A stretch of 64,000 nucleotides of DNA from contig CAVWBK010000002.1 of the NCBI GenBank assembly GCA_963753245.1, positions 1-64,000 of the forward strand, written 5' to 3'. This document shows positions 8,897-17,813 of the stretch, piece after piece. Below the pieces are notes generated by a model. It did not search any database, was not told the DNA's origin, and worked only from the letters and a program-made list of their open reading frames with translations. The DNA comes from VRUE01 sp963753245. Lineage in GTDB: Bacteria; Actinomycetota; Thermoleophilia; Solirubrobacterales; 70-9. Within the stretch, counting starts at the first letter, position 1. The number at the start of each line of letters is the position of its first letter. Made by a program: the position numbers and the translations under genes.

Positions 8897-10507
8897 ATGG
8901 AGAGCGGAGGGAATGATGGACAGACGGCCCGACTTCGTTCTATTTCCGATGTCCAGCCAATGAAGGTTGGATCACCGGTAGATGATGTTCCGGCGTCAGC
9001 GAGTTCAGGTGCGCCGACCAAGGTCCTCCCCGAGGAGTTCAAGCGACGTCTTCCGCCCCGAAAATCCTCCGGCCCTGGAACTCGCAGCCGCTTGGCCCTC
9101 ACGAGCGGACTGGCCGAGCGAGACTCGACTTCAGCCGCCACGGCCCGCGATGCGCTTTACCGCAGGTTGCTTGCAGTAGCTGACATCCTTTCCGCGGCAT
9201 TCGCTTTTGCGTTAGTCATTCCGCTCTTGGGCCACGATGCTCTCGGACCCTTTCTATTCGTCGCCGTCCCGATGATCGTTGTTGTCTGCAAGCTAAGTGG
9301 GTTGTATGACCGTGATGAGTATCTCGTCCACAAGACGACCCTAGATGAGGCTCCGGTGTTGTTCCGGGTCGCCGCGCTGTACACGTTGCTCGCTTTCCTG
9401 GCGGGCGATCAGGTCGTCAACGGGCGACTTGGCCAAGAGCAGGCAATTGCACTTTGGGGGCTGCTTTTTGTTTCGATGCTTGCCACTCGATGGGGTGCAC
9501 GACAAATTGCAGGTATGGTGACCCCTGCAGAACGCTGTGTGATTCTCGCAAACGCTGACGCGGCTAACTGGCTTTTCAGAAAGCTAGATCGTTCCCACGG
9601 AACTAACGTCAATGTGGTGGGGCGGGTTCCTCTGAGGCCCGACGACGTTGACGTGGGTTCACTTCAAAAGCTCGGCAACTTCAACGACCTAGAGAACCTG
9701 GTGGACGAGAACAAGATTGACCGCGCGCTGATTGCGCCGGGCCGAGGTGACCCGGTCCACCAGGTTCTCCGGGTGATTCGACTTTCCAAGCGGCTCGGCT
9801 GTCGCGTGACTGTCCTCCCTCGGCAGCTCGAGGTGGTTGGGGCCGCCGTGGAGTTCGATGATGTCGAGGGAGCAACGCTTCTGGGCGTTCGACGGCATGG
9901 ATTGACCCGGTCATCACGGCTTGTGAAGCGTTGCTTCGATCTGGTCGGCGCAAGCCTCGGACTACTCATACTGAGCCCGCTCATGGCACTTATAGCGCTG
10001 GCGATCAAGCTGAATTCACGCGGGCCGGTTTTCTTTCGGCAGATGCGAGTCGGGCGAGAGGACGAGACGTTCAAGATTTTCAAGTTCCGTACCATGGTTG
10101 ATGACGCCGACGCCCAGCGCGACGCGCTCTATCATCGAAACGAAGCTGAAGGCGGTCTCTTCAAGATCGAAGCCGACCCCCGGATCACCTCGGTGGGCCG
10201 TGTCCTCCGCCGCACCTCACTCGATGAGCTTCCCCAGTTGCTCAACGTCCTGATCGGCGACATGTCCCTCGTCGGCCCGCGGCCCCTGGTCGCCGATGAG
10301 GACTGCCAGTTGGAGGGCTGGGAGCGCCACCGTATGCTGCTCCCTCCGGGAGTTACGGGCATGTGGCAGGTGCTCGGCTCTGCGCGTATTCCAATGGGTG
10401 AGATGGTCAAGATCGACTACATATATGGAGCAAATTGGTCCCTCTGGCTGGACATAAAGATCATGCTTCGTACCGTTCTCTTCATGATCAGCAGGAGAGG
10501 TCTTTGA
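8897..10507 (+). CDS. Polyprenyl-phosphate sugar-1-phosphate transferase (initiating enzyme)
   Basis: A roughly 540-residue membrane enzyme of the WbaP/exopolysaccharide polyprenyl glycosylphosphotransferase type. It moves a sugar-1-phosphate from a nucleotide sugar to undecaprenyl phosphate, starting polysaccharide assembly. N-terminal transmembrane helices (ILSAAFAFALVIPLLG, MIVVVCKLSGLYDR and following) precede a CoA-binding-like domain. The catalytic C-terminal part has FFRQMRVGREDETFKIFKFRTM, the arginine/glutamate-rich core, then DELPQLLNVLIGDMSLVGPRPL and PGVTGMWQVLGSARIP, all diagnostic. I chose the ATG at 8897; an in-frame TTG at 8867 adds 10 residues. The stop overlaps the TTG start of the next gene (TTGA). 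It is the first gene of the plus-strand side of the polysaccharide locus. Confidence 0.93.
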   Translation: MESGGNDGQTARLRSISDVQPMKVGSPVDDVPASASSGAPTKVLPEEFKRRLPPRKSSGPGTRSRLALTSGLAERDSTSAATARDALYRRLLAVADILSAAFAFALVIPLLGHDALGPFLFVAVPMIVVVCKLSGLYDRDEYLVHKTTLDEAPVLFRVAALYTLLAFLAGDQVVNGRLGQEQAIALWGLLFVSMLATRWGARQIAGMVTPAERCVILANADAANWLFRKLDRSHGTNVNVVGRVPLRPDDVDVGSLQKLGNFNDLENLVDENKIDRALIAPGRGDPVHQVLRVIRLSKRLGCRVTVLPRQLEVVGAAVEFDDVEGATLLGVRRHGLTRSSRLVKRCFDLVGASLGLLILSPLMALIALAIKLNSRGPVFFRQMRVGREDETFKIFKFRTMVDDADAQRDALYHRNEAEGGLFKIEADPRITSVGRVLRRTSLDELPQLLNVLIGDMSLVGPRPLVADEDCQLEGWERHRMLLPPGVTGMWQVLGSARIPMGEMVKIDYIYGANWSLWLDIKIMLRTVLFMISRRGL

Positions 10508-12032
10508 GGACGAGCCGAGTTCGTAGCGCAGGTGTGAAGTTTGTTGTTGGGGTTCTGACGCTGATCGCGTTCCTGGTCTTCGCCATCAATTCGGCCGGGG
10601 CGGCGGTCTCGCCCGGTGTGATCGCCGAATTTTCCGCCGGACTCAACAACGGCAGTTCGCCGGCCGACATAGTCCCCGGCCCCGACGGCAACCTCTGGTT
10701 CACCGACCGCGGCAAACGAAGGCGATCGGACGGATCACCCCAGAAGGAAGCATCACCGAGTTCTCCGCCGGCCTGAACCCGGGTAGCTCCCCGACCCAGA
10801 TCGTCTCGGGCCCGGGTGGCAATCTCTGGTTCACCGACCGCGGCTCCACCAAGGCGATCGGACGAATCACGACCACGGAGTGATCACGGAGTTCAGTGCG
10901 GGCCTCGAATGCCGGCAGCGTTCCGGGGGTGATCGCCACCGGTCCGGACGGCAACCTCTGGTTCACCGATCGCGGTTCGACCAAGGCGATCGGGCGAATC
11001 ACGCCAACGGCAGATCACCGAGTTCAGGCCGGCCTCGGGCACACAGCTTCCCGGAATTGCTCGTGTCCGGACCGGGCCCTACTCTGGTTCCTCGACGGCG
11101 GCCCCCAAAGGCTTTCGGTCGAGTTGCGATGGACGGTGCAATCACCGAGTTCAGCAACGGCCTGAACCCGGGGAGCGATCCTTTCGCGATCGTCCCAGGC
11201 CCTGACGGAAACCTATGGTTCACGGACGCCGGCGCCCCAAGGCGATCGGGCGGATACGCCGAACGGGTCCATTGCTGAGTTCGGTGGCGGACTTGAAACC
11301 GTCCAGCTTTCCGGGGATCATCGTGGCGGGCCCCGACGGCAACCTATGGTTCCTCGATCTTGGTGCCACCAAAGCAGTCGGAAGGGCGACTCCCGCCGGA
11401 GCGATCACCGAGTTCTCGGCCGGATTAACCCCGGTAGCTCGCCGGAAGTTCTCGTCTCGGGCCCTGACGGCAATCTCTGGTTCATCGACCGGGGTAGCAC
11501 CAAAGCGATCGGGCGGGCGACTCCCGACGGCGTACTCACCGAGTTCTCGGCGGGATGAGCCCCGGTAGCCTCCCCGAACAGATCGTTTCCGGCCCCGACA
11601 AGAGCGTCTGGTTCACGAACTCGGGATCGGCATGCGATCGGCCGTGTCACGACCACAGAGACGGTCAGCCACCGGCAGCGTGTCGCTCGTCAAGAAGCGG
11701 ATCAAGGAGAAGAAGGGCGTCGCCAAGGTCATGCTGCTCTGCAGCGGGACCGCCCCTCCTGTGGCGGCAAGGTCTCGCTGAAGGCGTCGATCAAGAAGCG
11801 GGGCCACGAAGCGCCGCCGGCTGCGCCTTGGAAAGCGCAAGTTCTCGATTCGCCGTTGGCAAGAAGACGTGGTCAAGCTCAGGCTCAACTCGCGGGGTCG
11901 GAAGCTGCTTCTTGCGGGTCACGGCCGGTTCAAGGGAAGCTCTGACGATCCAGAAGACTCGCACCGCGACCGTCGGCGATCGCCAAGGTCGGTGTCCGCG
12001 TCATCGACGGCGGAAAGGGCAAGAAGAAGTAG
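10504..12032 (+). pseudogene. Secreted streptogramin-lyase-like beta-propeller protein, frameshifted
   Basis: The gene starts at a TTG overlapping the previous stop. A signal peptide comes first (FVVGVLTLIAFLVFAINSAGAA). Then come about eight copies of a roughly 44-residue blade with ITEFSAGLNPGSSP, GPDGNLWFTDRGSTKAIGRIT, as in virginiamycin B lyase (Vgb)-type propellers. The C-terminal basic tail (VSLVKKRIKEKKGVAKV, ending GGKGKKK) resembles wall-associated tails in related actinobacteria. The reading frame changes many times, for example near 10710, 10880, 11035, 11265, 11425 and 11690, each by one base, and every frame is propeller-like. Either it is a recently decayed gene or the region is poorly sequenced. 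Real Vgb enzymes inactivate streptogramins, but such propellers also occur in surface proteins; here the latter is more likely. Confidence 0.75.
10618..11640 (+). repeat. Tandem beta-propeller blade repeats
   Basis: Eight tandem units are marked by LWFTDRG or a variant (LWFLDGG, LWFTDAG, LWFLDLG, LWFIDRG, VWFTNSG) near 10690, 10822, 10960, 11085, 11213, 11345, 11477 and 11609. Spacing is about 125-138 bp. The DNA of the units is similar (ggcaacctctggttcacc recurs with few changes), so read collapse or misalignment is possible here. Confidence 0.8.
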
Positions 12033-12033
12033 G

Positions 12034-13244
12034 TTAGCGGGCCGAGGTGGGGAGGGGGGACCAGGGCCTTCGCAGCACCAGAAAGCTGCCGGCGATCGCG
12101 TAGTGAGCCAGGACCGCGCAGCGCGTGGGCGATCCTTAGTCCCGTCCTCAGCCACAGGCGGCCAAGGAATCCGCGTCCGGAATCGGGCCAGCGAGTGAGC
12201 AGGTCTTCGCCGCCTAGGATAACGTGGCGACGAATCAGCGACCGGGTATCCCCCGGCGGGGCAAGGGCCCAGTCGACAAGTGAGACGTTGGCGCTGATCT
12301 GACCCCAGTTCCCGCGCGGCGGCCAGTTCGCGAGCCGCAAAGCCGGAGCCGAGGCCGTCGAAAGCCTCGACGCGGGGAGTAGCGCATTCGCCGGGACCCC
12401 GGCCACCTGCTCTGCGAGAACGGTGGCCGTGGCCAGCGAGCGCTCCAGCTCAGGGTATTCATCCGTGAGGTTCGCCAACGCGGCCTGGGGCAGCTGGTCG
12501 CCGTACCGATCCCACCAGGCCCCAGGTCGGCGGCCAGTCGCAACCCGGAGAATCCGTCTCGCACGTAGAAGAGAAGCAGGGTGGCAAGTTCGTCAACCGG
12601 TGTCGAACGGCGGTAGCCCTCGGCTCCGAGCTCGGGACGGAGCAATATGTCTGCGGAGAATCGAGTCGAATACCAGTGGACGCCCAGTGAATCTCCACCT
12701 GGGGTAGGTCCGCCTGGTGTACCACGCACTCATGCAGCACCGGCGCGGAACCTCCCCGGGCGGCCGAGAACGGATGGGGCCGGTAGCCGAAGGACGAGAC
12801 GATCTCCACAGCCCTCGGCAGCTGGCTCTCACTCACCAGCAGGTCGATATCCGCCGAGGCCCTGGCTCCGACGTCGCCGAAGACGCGCTCCGCGAAGAAA
12901 GGGCCCTTCAGCGGAAGTGACGGGATGCCGGCCTCTTCCAGCGCAGCGGCAAGCCGGACCGTGAGCATCTGCTGGCTGAGCCCCTGTCTTCGCGAGGCGG
13001 CCGCGAAGCGCTCGGCGCCTTGGCGGAAGGCATCCGACGGAGCGGACGGCGCCACCTCGCAAAGCCTCTGACCGATCAGGCCCATCGTTCCCTGGTCCCG
13101 GAGATGAGCATCGAGCGCCCGGTAGTCGACCCGGTCGGCCAGATCGAGGATTCGCCGGCGACGCGACTCCCGGCAAGCGCGCGTTCCGGACAGGAGCAGC
13201 GTCAGCTCGTGCTCGGGTCCCACGGACGTCAAGGGAAGGTGCAT
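12034..13244 (-). pseudogene. NTP_transf_5-type nucleotidyltransferase, frameshifted
   Basis: The N-terminal 190 residues are intact and carry LPLKGPFFAERVFGDVGARASADIDLLV (given by its parts: LPLKG, then the DIDLLV metal-binding strand) followed by GYRPHPF, the pattern of the uncharacterised nucleotidyltransferase family PF14907. The protein then continues through three frames: HWYSTRFSADILLRPELG, then GWWDRYGDQLPQAALANL and ANLTDEYPELERSLATATVL, ending LVLRRPWSPLPTSAR at a TAA (12034-12036). Single-base losses near 12683, 12522 and 12118 explain it, giving about 403 residues. Family members sit in polysaccharide clusters and also in some lasso-peptide clusters, where one modifies a phosphorylated peptide tail. 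It converges on the propeller gene with 1 bp between stops. Confidence 0.75.
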
Positions 13245-13255
13245 CGGCGGTCCCG

Positions 13256-14332
13256 TCAGCCTGCCTTGTCTCCCAGCTCTTCATAGAGCCGAATCCATTC
13301 GTTGACCATGCGCTCCGCGGAGTACGCCTGCCGGCGACTTCTCTGCGACTCGATCACCCTCTTCCGCAAGTCCGGGTCGGTCAGGAGCGCTCGGATCAAC
13401 TCCGTCGCCTGGCGCTCCGTGCGAACCGCCTGTTCCGGTCCGAGCACCTCCCGATTTGGGCCGATGTCACTGGCGACGACGATCACGTCTTTTGCCATCG
13501 CCTCGAGGATGGACAGCGGGAGCCCGTCCCATCCGGTCCAGTGCAGGTAGATCGTGGCTTTGCTCAACTCGGCGAGGGTTGCGTCCCGCGAGAGCCAGCC
13601 CGTCGTTGGAATTCCCGCGGCGTCGAGCGCCTGCGTTCCGGCCGATGTCGGCCCGCCTCCGACCCATTTGACCTCGGCGACGTCGCTCACACCGGCGAAA
13701 ATCCGAGCACAGGCCTCGGGACGACGCTGGGGTGACGGACGACCAAGTGCGATCACGCGTGACTGGCTCGAGCCGCCGGGCGAAGCGAGCGGGAGGAGGG
13801 GAGGGTTGAGCTCGGGAATGCCGTTCTCGACCACCGCAACCGAGTGGGCGCCGGGCAGCGAGCGTGCCTGCTCTCCCTCGCTGAGCGAACAGCCGGCGAC
13901 GACGTCGACCCGCCTGGCGACGAAGTTCTCGAGCAGCAGGTAGCCGAATCGCTTCCATGCGGGGATGGAGGTCATCGTGAACGCGTAGCCCTGCGCCGTG
14001 TAGACAAGGGGAACGGTACCACCGAGAGCGACCGCTCCATGGAATCCCGCAAAGGAGGACATGAGGTGTACCACGTCCGGGCTCCAGCGACGCACGAGCC
14101 TGCGCAACGCCCATTGGGCGGAGAGCTGGGCGCCGATCGACCGATCCTTCCACGGCATCGGGAAGAGCTCGACGCCACGGTCGATTCGATCCCTGACATC
14201 GGACGGAGTCTCGGGCCGCATTCCATATGCGATCCCCACCTCGTGGCCGAGCTCGGCCAGCCGCTCGGCCTTGATGCGAACGATCTCGAAGAGCCCACCG
14301 CCGAAAGCCTCGGCCACGTACAGGATTCGCAT
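13256..14332 (-). CDS. GT4-type glycosyltransferase (GT-B fold)
   Basis: This 358-residue enzyme begins MRILYVAEAFGGGLFEIVR, the usual N-terminal Rossmann strand with a Gly-rich loop. WSPDVVHLMSSFAGFHG follows and then the C-terminal donor domain with VIALGRPSPQRRPE, VKWVGGG and HWTGWDGLPLSILEAMA, where the E of the ExxxxxxxE-type motif binds the nucleotide sugar. The ATG at 14332 is preferred to an upstream start at 14395, because the longer form would overlap the preceding gene and adds unrelated residues. It stands 30 bp after the stop of the previous glycosyltransferase and 11 bp before the nucleotidyltransferase start, so the three form one operon. The sugar is unknown. Confidence 0.88.
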   Translation of the reverse strand: MRILYVAEAFGGGLFEIVRIKAERLAELGHEVGIAYGMRPETPSDVRDRIDRGVELFPMPWKDRSIGAQLSAQWALRRLVRRWSPDVVHLMSSFAGFHGAVALGGTVPLVYTAQGYAFTMTSIPAWKRFGYLLLENFVARRVDVVAGCSLSEGEQARSLPGAHSVAVVENGIPELNPPLLPLASPGGSSQSRVIALGRPSPQRRPEACARIFAGVSDVAEVKWVGGGPTSAGTQALDAAGIPTTGWLSRDATLAELSKATIYLHWTGWDGLPLSILEAMAKDVIVVASDIGPNREVLGPEQAVRTERQATELIRALLTDPDLRKRVIESQRSRRQAYSAERMVNEWIRLYEELGDKAG

Positions 14333-14361
14333 GGTGGCCGCCGCCGAGCCGCCTGAGTCGC

Positions 14362-15463
14362 TCACCGGCGCTCGATCAACTGCTCGTAGAGGCACTCGTA
14401 GGCATCAATCATGGCCGTGAGCGAGTAGTCGCGGGCGATCAGCTCCCTTCCCGCCCTGCCCATGGCTTCACGCCTGGGCTGGTCCCGGAGAACGTCGATG
14501 ACCTCCTCACCCAGTGCCGTCCCGTCGTCGAGCGGTACCACGGAGCCCGAGCCATTGGTAAATAGCTCGCGCATCCCCTGGACATCAGTCGAGACCACCG
14601 GTGTGCCCGCCGAGAGCGACTCGAGAGCGACGAGCGACAGGCCCTCCCACTCGGATGAGAAGACGACGAGCTCCGATCGGGAGATGATCTGACGGGGGTC
14701 GGAGCGAAGGCCCGTGATGACCACGCTTCTCTCCAGGTTTGCCTCTCGAACCATCTGTTCGATTTCCGCCCTCCGGGGACCTTCGCCGACGATTACGGCG
14801 CGAACGTCGGGACGCGCCCTGGAGATCGCCTCCATCGCGACGATGAACCGCTCGTGGGCCTTCTGTGAGACGAGGCGGCCAATCAGCGCGATGAGCGGTG
14901 CGTCGTCTACGCCGAGTTCTTCGTCAAGCCGCTTGCGATAGGCGGGGTCAAGTGGCGTGGCCGGCGTGACCGCGTTCGGGGATCAGGCTGACCCGCTCAC
15001 GGGGCAGGCCCGCCGCAACGAGGTTGTCGACCAGATCCTGAGACACACACGCCACATGATTCGCGGCTCTCAGTAACTGTGCGGACCGTCGGTACTCCTC
15101 CGGCAGGACGCCGTGGAACGAGGCAAGCACAGGCGAGTGACGAATTACACCTTGGCTGACAGTAGCTGCTGCCCGCGAAGTGACGGCAGACTTGATGTTC
15201 TGCGCGTGTATAACATCAGGAACGAATCGATGAATGGCTCGGGCCAGCTGGTAAGAGGTGTGAATCGTGCCGACCGCAACCCGGTTGTAGTCGGTCAAGG
15301 GGTAGCGGGTGTGGGGGGTGCCCTGGAGATCGACATCCCGCACACCGGCCGGCGCCGCGAGCGCCACCTCGTGCCCGCGGTTCACAAGATCGGTCGCAAG
15401 CATCGTCACCACGCGCTCGGCCCCACCTGCCTGCATGGACGGGCTTGTCAGCATGACCCTCAT
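14362..15463 (-). pseudogene. GT4 glycosyltransferase split by a single frameshift
   Basis: The N-terminal half (15463 to about 14980) reads MRVMLTSPSMQAGGAERVV and runs to VAAGLPRERVSLIPE, then stops. The C-terminal half, in another frame, continues NAVTPATPLDPAYRKRLDEE, then LIALIGRLVSQKAHERFIVAM and FSSEWEGLSLVALESLSAGTP. One extra base in a G/C run (cgttcgggga, about 14980) accounts for the break; with it removed the protein is about 366 residues and complete. Both conserved domains of a GT-B enzyme are present, including GGAERVV and the EGxxxxxxE segment. It would transfer a sugar in polysaccharide assembly. A sequencing error is likely because nothing else in the gene is degraded. Confidence 0.82.
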
Positions 15464-15475
15464 TGAAGCGGCAAG

Positions 15476-16492
15476 CTAGTCATTTGCGTTGCCGGTCGTG
15501 CTGCCAAGTAACTGGCGACACGAGCTCGGCGACCCTCTTTCAGTGCGATGTGCTGTGAGCATCTCTCGAAGGGCCAAGGAGCCGAGGGATGCCGCGTCCT
15601 GGCGTAGGTTCTTGGTACCCGTAGAAGTCTCGGCGAGTTCATCGCGAAGTGTTGCGAGGTCATAGCCCATAACGCGAAGACGATCCGCCCCCAGCCACTC
15701 GAGATATCGCGCGCACCAGGCCTTTCGCACGGGATTGCAGATGGTCTCGCGCCACTTCTGCAGCGGAACATCGCTGAGTCCGGAGTAACGTGCAACGCCG
15801 GTTTGGTCGCCGAGGGGGCCGGTTAGCTCAACGTCCTGGAACGCCGAGAGAAGGCTGGGGTCCCAGTCGAGGTCGAGGTAGGAGAACAACTGGGGAAGTG
15901 CCGTTCCGTCGCCTCCCACGATGTCCTCGAACCGGATCGAAAAAACCCGGTCGCGATGCCGCTCATACGCTCTCGTAAGCGTGGGCAGCCCCTCGAAAAG
16001 ATCACCACGGTAGTTGCGAAGCTTCCACTGACCGTCCTCCCATGTCTCGACGCAGGAAGTGACGATGCCCAGTGGGTTCCGCCACAGGAAAACGAATCGG
16101 GCGTCTTCGAACGATTCGATTATCTCGTCGACTATGTACCAGTACGCCGGCGTCTTGTCGAGGAAGTACTTCTCACCACCTCCGGTAGCGTCTTGGTACA
16201 GGCTCAAAGCCGTGCCCACCATCTCTCGGCGATACTCCTCGAATCCACCTGGCAGTCTGGCGGAGAAGTTCTCGATGCCAATCGAGACTAGCGTGTTCCA
16301 GCGGTCGAAGGATGCGACATTCTTGGTCGATCCGAGTAAGGGGATCAGGATCCATGGCTCAGACGAAGTGGCGACGTCGGCGTGTGCACCGATGAGGCGT
16401 TGGAGCAACGTCGATCCACTTCGGGATGTGGAGAAGATGAACAGTGGGCGCACCTCATCTTCCCGACGCGTGCCAACTGGCTGGGAACTCAT
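15476..16492 (-). CDS. Sulfotransferase family protein
   Basis: A 338-residue PAPS-dependent sulfotransferase. The 5'-phosphosulfate-binding loop is FIFSTSRSGSTLLQRLIGAH (about residues 18-37). The 3'-phosphate-binding segment is ARFVFLWRNPLGIVTSC (about 135-151), with the Arg and later Ser expected there. The tail is hydrophilic. The enzyme transfers sulfate to a carbohydrate or other small acceptor in the cytoplasm. It lies 12 bp upstream of the split glycosyltransferase in the same operon, which suggests sulfation of the surface polysaccharide. A tailoring role in the RiPP cluster 10 kb away cannot be excluded. Length is normal for bacterial members. Confidence 0.88.
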   Translation of the reverse strand: MSSQPVGTRREDEVRPLFIFSTSRSGSTLLQRLIGAHADVATSSEPWILIPLLGSTKNVASFDRWNTLVSIGIENFSARLPGGFEEYRREMVGTALSLYQDATGGGEKYFLDKTPAYWYIVDEIIESFEDARFVFLWRNPLGIVTSCVETWEDGQWKLRNYRGDLFEGLPTLTRAYERHRDRVFSIRFEDIVGGDGTALPQLFSYLDLDWDPSLLSAFQDVELTGPLGDQTGVARYSGLSDVPLQKWRETICNPVRKAWCARYLEWLGADRLRVMGYDLATLRDELAETSTGTKNLRQDAASLGSLALREMLTAHRTERGSPSSCRQLLGSTTGNAND

Positions 16493-16686
16493 CGATAGAT
16501 CATAGTCGCGGGCGGGCCAAAAGAGCGTGGCGGCCTGGGACCCGGAGCCTCGGCCGGTGTGGAGAAGATGATGTAGACCACATATACTTCGATATCATGG
16601 TGTGCATCCTCAGCAAGTACTGGATAAAGTACCAAATTGGTACTAATTTGAAGACAGGTTCCCCCTGAAGGTCGCCACGGAAGGAC
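16493..16686. promoter_or_regulatory. Divergent promoter region with a 17-bp palindrome
   Basis: This AT-rich island lies between the divergent sulfotransferase and glycosyltransferase genes. At 16628-16644 it contains agtaccaa-a-ttggtact, two 8-bp arms around a single base, a typical dimeric repressor operator. AT-rich tracts (gatatcatgg, ggataaag, aatttgaag) surround it. The regulator is unknown. Confidence 0.5.
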
Positions 16687-17813
16687 ATGGAGGTCAGCGG
16701 CGAGTCGCGGTATTCGTCCCGGCCTTGGCGGGAGGCGGGGCGGAGCGTGTATTTCTGCTGCTGGCCGAGGGGCTGGCGAAGCTGGGCTGGTCTGTTGACC
16801 TGGTCGCTGCTGATGCAACCGGTCCCCTCCTCGCCGACGTGCCCGAGCAGGCCGCGCTGGTCGAGTTCGGTGCGTCCCACGTGACATCTGCGGTGCTGCC
16901 GCTCGCGCGCTACCTGCGTCGCAGGCGGCCGGACGCTGTGCTGTCGGCGATGACACACACGAACCTCGCCGCAATCGCCGCCGTCCAATTGTCGAGAACC
17001 AAGCCGTACCTTGTCGTTACGGAGCATCAGCACCTGTCGACCTATCTGAGTGGACCGGTCAGTCGCAGGGGCCGAATGTTCCCGCGCCTGGTTCGTCTGC
17101 TCTACCCCCTCGCCGATGAGGTGGTGGCGGTGTCGAACGGAGTGGCCGACGATCTGGCACAGCGAACCGGGTTTCCCAGGGGGTCGATCCTCGTTGAGAA
17201 CAACCCCATCCAGATAGACGACTTGAAGGCGCGCGGATCGGTCGCTCCTTCTCATCCGTGGCTGGCCGATGAGCAGGTGCCGGTCGTACTCGCCATCGGT
17301 CGGCTGACGCGACAGAAGGACTTTGGCACCCTTCTGCGTGCGTTCCGCATCGTGCGGGACCGGCGTGACGTCAAGCTCGTTTTGCTGGGGGAGGGGGAGG
17401 AGCGTCCCATGTTGGAGGCTCTCATTTCGGATCTGAAGTTGTCCGAGGACGTTGAACTTCCCGGCTTTGTCCCGGACCCGTACCCGTACTACGGAGCCGC
17501 GGATCTGTTCGTGTTGTCGTCCCGGTGGGAGGGGCTGCCGACCGTTCTGTTGGAGGCTATGGTTTTCGGGCTGCCGATAGTCTCAACCGACTGCCCCAGC
17601 GGCCCCGACGAGGTTCTCGAGGGGGGGAGGCTTGGGGAACTTGTCGCCGTCGAAGATCCAACGGCATTGGCGACGGCTACGTTGGAGGCCTTGCCAGAGC
17701 CCGGAAAACGTCACCGACTGCAGTACGACGCCCTCTGTAAGTACGACGTGAGTCGAGTCGCGGAACGGTACTCGGAGATCCTCGAGGGTGTGCCGTCAGC
17801 CGTCCGGAGATAA
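16687..17813 (+). CDS. GT4 glycosyltransferase, start unclear
   Basis: From 16725 onward the frame gives 362 residues that start inside the conserved N-terminal loop (AGGGAERVFLLLAEGLAKLG). It continues VPVVLAIGRLTRQKDFGTLLRAF, EDVELPGFVPDPYPYY and LSSRWEGLPTVLLEAMVFGLP, a typical GT-B donor domain with the EGxxxxxxE motif. The preceding in-frame codons VFVPAL belong to the protein, yet no ATG or GTG exists in that frame. An ATG at 16687 with a Shine-Dalgarno-like ggaagg just upstream is one frame away; a single missing or extra base between 16690 and 16715 would join it. It converges with the polymerase gene, overlapping by 18 bp. Confidence 0.8.
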
